Source: Ceratobasidium sp. AG-K (taxonomy: Eukaryota > Basidiomycota > Agaricomycetes > Cantharellales > Ceratobasidiaceae). From it: a stretch of 64,000 nt of DNA. Within the stretch, counting starts at the first letter, position 1; each line of letters begins with the position of its first letter. The DNA lies in the NCBI GenBank assembly GCA_037039685.1, contig JAWNGF010000004.1, forward strand, positions 4,774,001 through 4,838,000, in the 5' to 3' direction. This document shows, one piece after another, positions 9,647 to 21,300 of this stretch. The notes under the pieces are model-generated. The model was not told the DNA's origin, did no database searches, and saw only the letters and a list, made by a program, of their open reading frames with translations. The position numbers were made by a program, and so were the translations under genes.

Positions 9647-12600
9647 ATGGCGAAACCAAAGTCCAGGCGTGGAATCCGCACACGGTTAACCCATACGATA
9701 AACAGCATATTTGGGTCTTCCTTGTCGACGCCCTCATCTTCACCAAAGCCAGTTGTTCCCTCGCTAGTACTATCTCCTTCTGCATCCGATGCGCCAGGAT
9801 CATCTCTGCAAGTTCCTATACAAGCCATATCTGTATCCGCGCCCGCTTCGCCTTTGGCCTCCGCAACAGCGCTCCCCGCTCCAGCGCACGTATCAACTGC
9901 TTCACTGTTGCACATTCCAGCCGCTCTACATACCACGGCGCCTAGTTCGAGTGGATCCGCAGCATGGAGCGGTCTGAGTACAGCGCTTCGTACCCTGCAT
10001 ACAAACTCGGGGCTATTCCCGCCTCTTCAGTTGGTGATTGGTGGTCTGTTGACGTGTGTTGAAGCATTCGAGGTAGGGACGATAGTATATCCTATCGTCA
10101 AGTTGCTGCTGATGATTCTGTAAAGGAATCAACGAAAAACCAAAAAGAATATAGAGATCTCGCACGCGAACTTCAAACACTTAGCGAAACGCTAGACCGG
10201 CACCTGAACGGAACGATTTCGCCCTCGATGATGAAGTTCATCACCGAGACCATGCGGTAAGGCACACGAGGATAATAATAGAGGGAAAGTGATAAACTAG
10301 AGTCTGCCTAGTTCGATACAAGAACAGGTGGACGTGCTCGAGAAAACGCAAAACTCTGACTCTGCACGGCGCGCGCTAGGAGCTCAGCAAGCCACAGAAG
10401 CACTTGCAGCATGCGATCACTATATTCAGGCCCTATGTCGCCAATTGCAGGTGAATTCACGTGGCCATTCTCAGCCAGGAAAAGCCCTAACAATCTTATA
10501 GCTTGACGCTGGTCTAAGTGCTCGAGGCATTCCAGACGATCAACAGGCAGGTTCTATTTCCTGTTCTCTGTTCACAACAAGACTTATAGGGTTGAGTTCC
10601 GCAGGATACCCAACTCGAAAAAATGAAACCAGCAAAACTCGCGGCCTTCGACTCGCATCTGGCTACCGACGTCAATCGACGAACTTGTACCAAGGATACA
10701 CGCACCGCCGTCCTTCTTGAGCTGGGCGACTGGTCTACGAACCCTGATGCCCCGAATGTATGCTGGATGAATGGCATGGCGGGAACGGGAAAAACCACCA
10801 TCGCATGTACCTTGGCTCAGGCACTCAAAGACCAAAATCGACTGGCTGCAAGCTTCTTCTGCACTCGTACGACCGATGAGTGTCGAGATGTAACTCGGAT
10901 TGTCCCTACTATCGCATACCAGCTCGCGCGTCACTCGCCGCCATTCCGATCCGCTCTCTGTCGCGTACTGGAACAGGACCCAGATGTTGTAATTGGCCAA
11001 GCATCAACCCAGTTCGACCGGCTCTTGAGAAAGCCTCTACTGGAGGCGAAAGAAAAGATACCAAAGGGACTGGTGGTGGTTATCGACGCACTAGATGAAT
11101 GTACGGCCAGTAACGGAGTGGAGCTTGTGCTGGACACCCTTCTTCAAGTAGCGCCGCAGCTTCCTCTCAGATTTTTTGTAGCCAGTCGACCAGAACCAAG
11201 CATATGGAACAAGATCCAGAACCAGCCTGAGCGCTCTCGCTCTGTATTTGTGCTGCATAACGTCAAGCATTCAGATGTGCAAGCCGACATTGAGCGCTAC
11301 CTACGAGACGAGCTACCGTCAATCTCACAGGCCCAGCTGAAGCAGCTGGCCGATCTGTCTAAGAACCTGTTTATCTATGCAGCAACTGCAGTGCGATATA
11401 TTCGAGCTGGCGAGGTCATTGGCGAGTTTGACGAGTGCCTGCATAAGATGCTGTCCGTCACCGGGGCATCGGACGAAAGTCACGCAGAGATCGACAATCT
11501 CTACACGGCTATTTTGACAGCAGCAGATGACTACTTCGGCAAGCAAGAGATCAAGAAACGAATGAGACTCGCGCTATGGACAGCTGTATGCGCTCGCGAG
11601 CCTGTGAGTGCTGACACCTTGGCGGAGTTAGCAGGGCTTGGAGGCTCGAAGAAAGCGATGGCAATGCTGCGGCCGCTCCGTTCGGTCCTGTACGTGTCAA
11701 ACCAGGGCGATGTGGTGTCCACGTTGCATGCGTCATTCCCAGACTATTTGCTAGATCGAAGTCGTTCATCCACGTTCTTCTGTGACGCGAACCAACACAA
11801 CCAGCTAATCGTTCGTTGCTGCTTTGGCATCATGAAGGCGCAGCTCCGATTCAACATATGCGGACTGCAGTCGTCGTACCTTCGGGATAGTGAAGTGCCC
11901 GGTCTGAAGGAGCACGTGGATCAGGCAATACCACCGAATCTTGCCTATGCTTGCCGCTACTGGGCTAATCATCTTGAGTCGACTCGCACATCTAGCGATC
12001 TATCTACATTCTTGCGGGAGTTCTTATCGGAACAGTTGTTGTTCTGGATGGAAGTGATGAACCTAAAGGAGTGGATGAGCCAAGGTATACACACGATACT
12101 AGGAGCTAAACGGTGGCTAGATGTAAGTACGTCAGTACACGAGCTGGCTTAGGTTTGACTGAAAATTTGGATTCGTAGGCGAACTTCCAGATCCCTGAAA
12201 TGTCAAGGGCGATTGAGGATGCACAACAGTTTGTTACCAGTTTTGCAGGGAACCCTGTTTCCCAGTCAACACCACACTTATACATCTCAGCTCTGGCATT
12301 CTGTCATCACTCAAGCACTGTCTACAAGCACTACTGGAGGCGAACACGTGGACTTATCGAACCAGTAGGAGCAGACTTTGACAGCAGAAGCGCCATCGCA
12401 CTCGCAAGCTGGCCAGTTGACTCGCCAGTGTACTCGGTTACCTACGCCCCTGGCGGTGCGCATATCGCCGTCGGATGCTACGATGGCACTGTCACAATCA
12501 AAGACTCATACAACGGCGTGCCTATACTTCCGCCATTCGTTGGTCATGCTTCGCAGGTCAACTCGGTTGCGTTCTCACCGGATAGTACGCGCATCGCTTC

Positions 12601-14458
12601 GGGATCTGATGACAACACAATCCGCGTCTGGAACGTGCAGGACGGCACTCTTGCCTACCCTCCTCTCGAAGCTCATGCTGGTGCAGTCCTGTCAGTGGCA
12701 ATCTCGCTGGATGGCATTTATATTGCCTCTGGTTCTGCGGACTATACTGTTCGTGTCTGGAATGCCCAGGACGGCCTTCCCGCAGCTGAAACCCCCTTCG
12801 AAGGTCACACTAACTGGGTGAGATCTGTAGCGTTCTCGCCCAATGGTCGGTACATTGTTTCTGGCTCTGACGACCGTACCATTCGTATGTGGAACGTGCA
12901 AGGTGGCAGTTCTTTAGGTGATCCTTTTGTTGGCCATAGTGATCGGGTGACGGCAGCGACCTTCTCACCTGATGGCACACGCATTGTCTCTGGCTCATAC
13001 GATAACACCATTCGCATCTGGAGCGTACAAGATCGAACTCTCATCGGCACTCCTTTGCGCGGTCATGCCGACTGGGTCCGATCAGTCGCATTTTCGCCCA
13101 GCGGTATCCACATCGTCTCGAGCTCTGATGACCGCACTATCCGCCTGTGGGATTCCCGTGACGGCACCCTTGTCGGTGACCCTTTCGAAGGCCACACCAA
13201 TTTTGTCATGTCGGTGACGTTCTCTCCCGATGGTACACGCATAGTCTCTGGCTCTTGGGACAGCAGCATCCGGGTCTGGGATGCACAGATCGACTCCACT
13301 GCCACGGTCGCCGCTCGAGGTCACAGCCGTTCGGTCGACTGCGTAGCGGCTTCACCTGATGGCACACGGATCGTCTCCGGCTCCTCTGACCAAACTGTTC
13401 GTGTCTGGAACACCCAAGATGGAACCCTCGTTGGTGTTCCGTTTGAGGGCCACACTGACAAGGTCAACTCGGTGGCATTCTCACCTGATAGTGCCCTGGT
13501 CGCTTCTGGCTCTGACGACCACACCATCCGAGTCTGGGACGCGCAAGGTGCCTCACTTGTGAACACTCTCGAAGGTCATACGGACAGAGTTATATGCGTA
13601 GCGTTCTCACCTGACGGGACGCATCTTGTTTCCGGGTCTGGGGACTCTACTGTTCGCGTCTGGGATGTGCGAAGTGGAAGTACCATCAGTAGTCCTTTTG
13701 AGGGGCATTCTGATTTGGTCCGTGCTGTGGCATACTCGCCTGATGGTACACTTATTGCCGCTGGCTCTGAGGCCATTGGTGTCTGGAACGTGCATGATGG
13801 TAGCCTCGTCACTGCTCCGTACAGTGGTCACTCTGGCAATGTTACGTCCATTGCGTTCTCGCCAGATAGCACACAGGTTGCTTCGGGTTCCGCCGATCGG
13901 ACCATCCGCGTCTGGAACGTCCAGGCTGGCACACCCGTTGGTAACCCTTTCGAGGGTCACACCGACTGGGTTAGGTCAGTCGTATACTCCCCTGACGGCC
14001 AACGTATCATATCGTGCTCCGATGATCGCACTATCCGTGTCTGGAACGTGCAAGACGGCACTATGGTTGGTGTCCCCTTCGGGGGCCATCCTGAGTGGAT
14101 CATGTCGTTGACCCTCTCACCCGACGGCACGCGTGCTTTCTCCGCCTCCCGTGATTGTAGTATCCGTGCTTGGTTCCTGGACGATAATACAGGTGCATTT
14201 GGTGGGTAATCTCTTGCGTAACCTCTTCCTGGCTCTATCGCTCACGCCATCTCCCTCGTAGATGCTTGGTCAATTGGCGAGGATGGATGGATCAAAGGCC
14301 GTGACTCGCGATTGCTTTTTTGTGTGCCTCCCGATGTCCCACGTATCCTTCCATCGCCGTTCAATCCCTGGGTTATCGGCCGATCCGGTCCCGTCACCGC
14401 CGATTATAATAATCTTCTGCTTGGAGAGGAGTGGCAGGGCTGCTTCATATCGAAATGA
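9647..14458 (+). CDS. NWD1: NACHT-WD40 STAND protein (NLR-like)
   Basis: Seven exons: 9647-10072, 10126-10256, 10312-10450, 10502-10546, 10605-12122, 12179-14201 and 14262-14458, 1492 aa. The start ATG at 9647 matches the N-termini of NWD3 and NWD4 (MAKPKSRRG versus MSKKSKGG). Order: Ser/Pro-rich segment (~1-110); a conserved WSGLSTALRTLHTNSGLFPP block and helical region (~115-250); NACHT NTPase with Walker A GMAGTGKTT (~304-312) and Walker B VVVIDALDEC (~404-413); fourteen WD40 repeats (~837-1420), enough for two seven-bladed propellers; and a ~65-residue C-terminal module (DAWSIGEDGW...EEWQGC). The fourth intron appears to use a GC donor. Such STAND proteins oligomerise on binding a ligand through the WD repeats, and relatives control heterokaryon incompatibility. 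Here the role is inferred. All frames close without lesions. Confidence 0.9.
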
Positions 14459-15705
14459 ATAGACATAGTACGTTGAAACGTGACATTATTACTTAGAGAT
14501 TCGTTTCTTACTCTGACGCAATCTTTCCAGCGGTCGGTTCTGTTGGATGGTACGGTGTTGTAGGGAGTTCTGAGTTAGAATTTCGTCTAGGCCAATATTT
14601 GTTGTATCGCGGGTGTGAATATGAGGCCCGCGATTTTTTTCCTGTAATCGCTCAGAGTTGTGCAATCAAGTTCGTATTATGGACATGACACTGTTGGAGG
14701 CAGGTGTTTACAGGTTTCACCCAGAAACCGGGTGCAGGACTGTCCAGACCCTGTGTGCGGTAACGTAACGGGGTTGACCCGACCTCGACCTGGTCATACA
14801 TTGTGGTAAACGACCAAAGCAACTCCAGCGGACTCACCGGTAGCAGCTTACGCGTATACATCAGCGAGGATACTCCCCCCACGCATCCTCAGTCCTTATA
14901 CCCCGGTGCATCGGATGAATTCGCCCGTCACGAGGAATTTTAGCACACGCTGGCCGCCTGGGCTCCTACATCCGTAACCTGTCGCCCACACTTCCGGAGA
15001 CAGTTTTTTCTCCTCTTCCAGACACCTGCATCTCTCGTTTTCATCATAGGAAGTGCTCGCTCATCGCGCGTGGGGGAAGCAGAAGTGATGCTAGGGACGC
15101 AAATTCCCATATGGCGCACCATAGCACAGTGGGAATGCCCGAGCTGGAGAACGCGAGTAGAGTCGTTTCTGATAGCGAGTTGGATGCCTGCTGTTGGATG
15201 AGCTCGAAAGGTATGTGCTACTACTCTCGAGGAATCCAGTCGTTGATGGATTTTCGTGGATGTAGACACCACGGGGCTCATAATCGCCTACCGGCCCCAT
15301 AGTGGCAGGACTCGGCTGGCGCGTCGATGTTGCGCTTGTCGTACGGACCCACGCCTTGTCCCAGTCAGCGACGGTTCCCGCAGCTCACCTTGCGCTCAGA
15401 ACCAGGATCAGCCTCGCGTCTGACTGCGATGAACTCGAGTTCGCGTTGTGTGGGTATTTCATCACAGCCGTCGACACCATGCTGATCACATATCGATCTC
15501 CAGACCGACGTGCTCGTGCTTTGTGATACGACGTGATACGTTGGAGGCGATGACCTCCTACGCCACCCGTTGGTGTTCGCGCTCTGGCTACGCCGCTAGC
15601 ATGTGCACTGTCACGGTAAATGTCTAGTTCGGTGGCTCCAGCATGTTGCTATACCATAGTCCCGTTGTTCATCCTGGTATTTGCATGGGATATTGGACCA
15701 TCGGA
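14459..15705. other. Intergenic, no gene recognised
   Basis: This stretch runs from the stop of NWD1 to the beginning of the tandem F-box unit. It contains the NWD1 3' end and several short ORFs on both strands (the longest ~113 codons, reverse strand near 14,940-15,280). None resembles a known family or shows a plausible exon chain. Confidence 0.5.
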
Positions 15706-17454
15706 AAGTTCAAGTGGACTTCTGCGTCTAGTTTTGCTGAATCGCTACCCAAGATTCTCAACGCCATGCCCCCAAATACGAGACTCACAATATGTTATTC
15801 GTCTACGAGTATCGCACCACTTTCGCTTGCTCTCGACATAAAACAACAAGGCGAACCCCAAACTCCAAGGGGGGCGCCTGTTAACCTATCCTCTCCGATT
15901 CCACCCCCCACCCCCGACGAACGCGCATGACACTCCAACCATTCCATCCGCCAGAGCCACCATGATAAACCCACTCGAAGCTGGTCGAGGGAGCTCTACT
16001 GGCTCGCGATTCGGTTTCGGCAATGGCCATCTCAACCACACAGAAGAGACCGATCGCGCATCTGAGGCTGCGTTAGACCCATCCCTCGCTGCCCTTGCCC
16101 CAGAGATGTCGGGCAACTGGGCTAGATACAAGTGTTCATTCGCTGCCTTGCTCTTTGCTGTCTTGCCGGCAGGTCACAAACCCCGTCGTGGAGTCGAACC
16201 CGGGCGATGGGATCAGGAAAAAGGATTCAACGATAAGATGGAAACTTCCAAGCGGGCTCAGGCAGGTGTATGGACAAGGACGCGGTATGGACAAGGACGC
16301 GGGTCATAGTTGCGGTGGGAGGGCGTTAAATCTCATGTGGAAAAGTTGGCACGGGATGTTCCATGTGGCATGGCGCTTGGCGGCTTGCTGGTCTTCAAAG
16401 CGAATCAGAGGCGATGAACCAGTATCTTCGACCAGTACTTCAAGGCAGCTATGGGGAGGCGGGGGCCGGGTTATTTGTATGCTTGGTTGAAACTGAAATG
16501 GTGTGTATTCCTGGTTCGGTCGCAGGCTTCGCATTAATCACTTACAATGATGCAGATTTAGAGAGCTGGTTGCGTTTGCAGCTGTGGTCACACGATTGAA
16601 TGATCCAACTCGGACGATCCGCCGAGGAGTGTCATCAATAGCGGCATGCTGGTGAAACCAACCTCCTGACTTTCCTGCTCGACAACTCCGGTTAGAAGTC
16701 AAGTCAACGCTCCCGGACGTAACACGCAGGCCAAGCGAAAAGGGGGCAAAACCTATGTTGCCAATGCAATGGAGGGCGTAGGTCGATGGGTGTTATGGAG
16801 CAAAGTAGTACTACGTCGTACTGCACAAAGGGCCAAGGAGGGAACGAATAGAACGCGCCAGGAGAATGAATATTGGTAGAATACTAGGCTGTGTATGCTA
16901 AATGCTCCCTCGATACTTTTAAAATGAATGTGTTAGCACCAACGTTTTTAGGCCCAGAGTAGCCCAGGCTCACTGGAGTAGTTGAATTTCCGACTACCTC
17001 GGCGCCTACTTTGCCTTGGCCATTCGTCCCGACTCTGATCTTGACATTGCGACGACGTCGACCGCGACACGCGTCAGTTTCACAGGGGTGGTTGAATTAA
17101 CTCTGACTTGAAGTCTAAGTCTCCTCCTTTTCATCTTGGCTGAGAGATTGAGATACACGGGAAATCGAGTTCATACTCATGGGAAAACACAGCCCCCTAA
17201 CTTTGGTTCCGATGTCCGCCGCTCGAAATCATCACAACCCATGTCCGCGCCCGGGATTGACAACTAAATGCGGCCAATCCAAACCCCGGGCGATTCACCT
17301 GGGCTCGCACTACAAAGGATTAAGCCACTGTATTTAGTACTACCGGCTACTGAAAGTCCCGTAGTTTCGTTCCCTGACCGTGACTCGCACTCCGTGCTAG
17401 TCATATCCTGACAGAATTCGGAGCGCTCTCGATGAGTACAGTCGAGACTATGAC

Positions 17455-17462
17455 TATATATT
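17455..17462 (+). promoter_or_regulatory. TATA-like element of F-box gene 2
   Basis: TATATATT lies 42 nt before the ATG at 17,505, the same octamer at the same distance as in F-box gene 1. Confidence 0.4.
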
Positions 17463-17504
17463 CGGTAGGAAGCTGCAGAGTCCCCCAAGAATACGGATCG
17501 TGCT

Positions 17505-19274
17505 ATGTCGTCCGAGGCTCCCAGCGATCATCCGTGTCTCCGTGTTTTTGCAGTTCCCAAACTTGCGCATCTCATATGCACTCTCTTACCCGAGTCAACC
17601 AACGTCAGCCTTCTGCGTACCTGTCGCTTACTCTTTTGCGAGCTTCGTAAATATGTATGGGAAAGTACAGACGCGGTTGCCGAGCTTATATCAATAATAC
17701 CCGGTGCCGGGATTGTTGAGTTCGGCGACGGGCTATTGATGCCATGTTTCGTGAGCGCCCCACAAAAAGCATACCCTAGATTGATGTTAATCTACGAGAA
17801 CAGGTTATAAGGTTTCCGAGCCAGCTGGATCTATCTCGACTCAGCATTTACGCCCCTTTCGTCAAAAATCTCGAAATACCAATCGGCCGGTTCCCAACCG
17901 ACGAATACGAAAACTGGGACGACTTCCTGGTGTGCGCCCGATCCACTCCTCTCCTCCCAAACTTGGAGCACATTCGAGTTTCCACGTGCGGGCAAGAAGA
18001 GGGAGCACGAATCACGAAGGATTCCGTTAATTGGATATCTACCTTTTTGTCTCCTTCCTTGCTCAGCTTTGGCTTTGACCGCCATAGCAGCTGGCGCTGG
18101 ATGCTCGATGGAATTGACTATATGTGCATGAGTCCCAAGCATAGCCGCGACTTCTTGGAGGAGATCTCGCAAAGGTGCCCGCGTATCCAATCGCTGGAGA
18201 TTTTCCCTGCGGACCTCGGTCTGTACGAGTACCAGGGAAGCGGGGGATACAATTCTGTAGCAATTAGAAACTTGAGCTACTCTTCGCCCTCTGTTAATAC
18301 TTCTACTGCCATTTCCCAGCTCCGGCAACTTCGTACTTTATCAACCACCCCGTTCTTTTTGGATAACAACATAATGCTGTCCCTTTCGCAGCTTCCATTG
18401 CTAGAATCTCTCTCCATTCATAGCATCCGCAATAGTGGAATGGTGTACGCAACTAACCTCCATCTACCGGACCGGTCTTTCCCATCACTCCGACATCTAA
18501 AGCTAAGGGAACTTAGCTGGGAGACGATTCGGAACCTAGTTCACCAGAAGTCAATTTGGCAAGGTCTTTGTACACTCCAAATTCAAGGTGTCCAACCATA
18601 TGCATCGCCTGAGCGAGAAGATGATCCACATATATGGTCGACCATTATCCCGAGCTTTGCGGATCACGGTGCCGCTTTGACTAGCCTGAGCCTGTCTGGT
18701 GCTTCTCGGCAAACTATTACCCCTCGGCTTATCGATTCGCTGACGCAGCTACCATTGACCACATTATCCCTGACTTCGCTCGATGGAGACCAACTCGACT
18801 GGATTAACATAGTTCAGGGGCTTCCTTTAGTCGAAAACCTCACTATTAGCATTTATTTGGATGGAGTTCTTCCCTTGCACCTCAGTAGTATTTTCGCATT
18901 CATGCCCCGACTTTCCAGACTCTCATTGCCCACGAGTCCCGACTTTGTCAGTCAAATCCAGACGGCAGTCGCTCCATCACGACCGTGCTCACTGGCCCAT
19001 GTGTATTTCGAAACCAACTTTCACTTGGCACTAGATCCAAGGGAGGACGCCGAGGCTGTAGCAAGGTCAGACAAAGTCTGTAATGCCCGTCTTGAGCCAC
19101 AGAGACTGATGTATTATTGGCAGGTTTCTCTACACATTGAGGCCGAATATGACATATGGACCTGGATCATATATACCTGGGTTCTTTAACGGGGTCCATT
19201 GGGAAAATCCAATGAACACTGTGATTATCAATGAGACCTTGTTGAGGCTCCGGGAAGGCCGGTGGGTTGGCTAA
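17505..19274 (+). CDS. F-box protein 2
   Basis: Exons 17505-17750, 17804-19065 and 19124-19274 give 552 aa. The introns are 53 nt (GTGAGC...AACAG) and 58 nt (GTCAGA...GGCAG), at the same positions as in F-box genes 1 and 3. The N-terminus (VFAVPKLAHLICTLLPES...CRLLFCELRKYVW) is the F-box and the remainder is leucine-rich, as in gene 1. The last exon ends in an ENPMNT...RLREGRW tail. The three F-box proteins differ mostly in the central part, where residues exposed on LRR-like strands would lie. Without the second intron the frame reads on for 41 codons, which could mislead automatic annotation. It probably acts as an SCF substrate receptor; the target is unknown. No lesions are seen. Confidence 0.85.
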
Positions 19275-21075
19275 GTTTTGAGAGTTTGGCAGACTGATGA
19301 CTGATCCTCAAAACAGAATGTGACAAGCTGTTTTCGAGGCGAACCATGCTGGACTGTTTTTGACTGAGCACATTGCTCTAGCGACGAGGGATAAGCCAGT
19401 GCATGCAGTAACAACACAACCGGGCTCACATAAGAGATGAGACGGAGTAGGCGGATGGTTTAGGGTGTAGAGACAAAATATCTACAACTTATATTCTATT
19501 CTCGGACACTTCGAGCTCGTTCTATCAATTCCGTATGACATGGGTGTTCCCGGGCGGGCGGCAGCGCATACAGGCGGAGCCAGGTCGCCCCTGAGCACCC
19601 TGACCTCTGGTAACGTGATAAAATTATCTCCCCATGATCGCCCACCATAACATTCTGTTGAACATATCGATGTTGACTTGTGCGCGAATGATTGCAGGGT
19701 ACGTTTGAGTGGACTTCTGCGTCTAGTTTCGCTGAATCGCTACCCAAGATTCTCAACGTCATACTCCCAAATACGAGACTCATGATCTGTTATTTGTCTA
19801 CGAGTATCGCACCGCTTTTGCTTGGTCTCGACATAAAACAACAAGGCGAAACGCAAACTCCAAGGGGGGCGCCTGTTAACCTGTCCTCTCCACCCCCCCC
19901 CCCACGACGAACGCGCATGACACTCCAACCATTCTATCTGCCAGAGCCACCTCTACGACAAACACACTCGAAGATGGTCGAGGGAGCTCTACTGCCTAGC
20001 GATTCGGTTTCGGCAATGGGCGTCTCGACCACACAGAAGAGACCGATCGTGCAACTGAGGCTGCGTTAGACCCATCCCTTGCTGTCCTTGCTACAGAGAC
20101 GTTGGGCTACTGGGATAGACATAAATCCTCACTCGTTCCCTCGCCCTTTGCTGTCTCGTAGGCAGGTCACACGTCCCATCGTGAGGCCGAACCCGGGTGA
20201 TGTGCTTGGGAGGTGAAGTAGATGAGAAGATGGACAAGAGCAGGTGGGCTTGGGCGGATATATGAACGAGGACACGGGTCGTATGCTGCGGTGCGGGGGC
20301 GTTGAGTTTCCTGCCGAAATGGTGGCATAGGATATTCCTTGGTGCTTGGCGTTTGGCAGCTCGTTGGTCTTCAAAGTGAGCCAGGGGCGACGAACCAGTA
20401 TCACCAGCTGATACTTCAATGCAGCTCCAGGGAGGTCAGGGTCGGGTTATTCCTATGCTTGGTTGAAACTAAAAGGGTATGTGCTAGTGGTTCGGTCATA
20501 GGCTGCACATTGGTCACTTACAATAGATGCGAATTCTGGGACCCGGTTGTGTTTGCATTCGTAGGTGCACCGTCGAACGATTCAACTGGGACGAACCTCC
20601 GAGGTGTGTCATCAGTAGTGGTATGCCAACTCAGCTGAATCTACTTGCCCCAAAGCTCTATCGATCCGGGCAGAAGCAACTTGCTTTATGATGAAAACTG
20701 GTGTACTGGCAAGATCAAGATGAGGACCGCACCAGGAGCGGACTCTGTCGGGCGGCAATCTATTTATGTTAGACTCATAACCCTTCTAATCAGGACAGGC
20801 AAACTTTGGACGCCTGAGGGGGTACCTTGTGGCGGAGTAGTGACGGATGATACGGTCATGAGCTTATGTTGTTTCGATATAACACAATAAATTTGTACCT
20901 GGCATTCTCCGTAGCGTGAACATTGGAAGAAGTGCGGAGCTGACAAAGAGCGGCGTCCGCCTGGGTTCGTGACCTATGGATATTTACTACCCAAAATCAT
21001 TGCAACCCATCAATTCACACCTGACCATGAACTGAAAATTAAGATCGGCTAGCTTGAATTCCAGGTGATTCACTC

Positions 21076-21103
<28 letters not shown>
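21076..21103 (+). repeat. Poly-G tract, 28 G
   Basis: An uninterrupted run of 28 G lies about 200 nt upstream of F-box gene 3. In the paralogous upstream regions the same place reads CCGAGAGGGGCTCAC (near 4707) and CCTGGGCTCGCAC (near 17,300), so the run expanded only in this copy. It could form a G-quadruplex or be an assembly artefact. Confidence 0.9.
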
Positions 21104-21106
<3 letters not shown>

Positions 21107-21300
21107 TGCGCTACAAAGGGTTAAATAGTTGTATTTGATATGAGTGGCTGCTGTAAGCCCCGTGGTTTCCTCGAGCGTGACTCACACCTAGTCCTAGTCA
21201 TATGTTAATAGAATTCGAAGCGCTCTCAACATATGAATACAGCTGAGACTATATCTTTGACAGGAAACCACAAACTCCCCCGAACACTACGGATCCTGTC

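Larger units (their letters stand above)
15706..19695 (+). repeat. Tandem duplication unit A (contains F-box 2)
   Basis: The unit starts at the segment AGTGGACTTCTGCGTCTAG (about 15,713) and ends where the same segment begins again at about 19,703. Its first kilobase (15,706-16,640) matches 19,696-20,640 closely, including the stretch ending ACATAAAACAACAAGGCG. Its second part holds the F-box upstream block and F-box gene 2. The unit lies head-to-tail with unit B. Confidence 0.75.

Noticed and set aside
9451..9936. 161-codon reverse ORF
   Set aside because: It is the antisense shadow of NWD1 exon 1 and its upstream region, with biased composition from the Ser/Pro-rich coding strand.
16180..16215. 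tRNA-like GGTTCGACTCC on the reverse strand
   Set aside because: It lies in the duplicated non-coding unit, the T stem does not pair, and the paralogous copy at ~20,180 has changed the motif.
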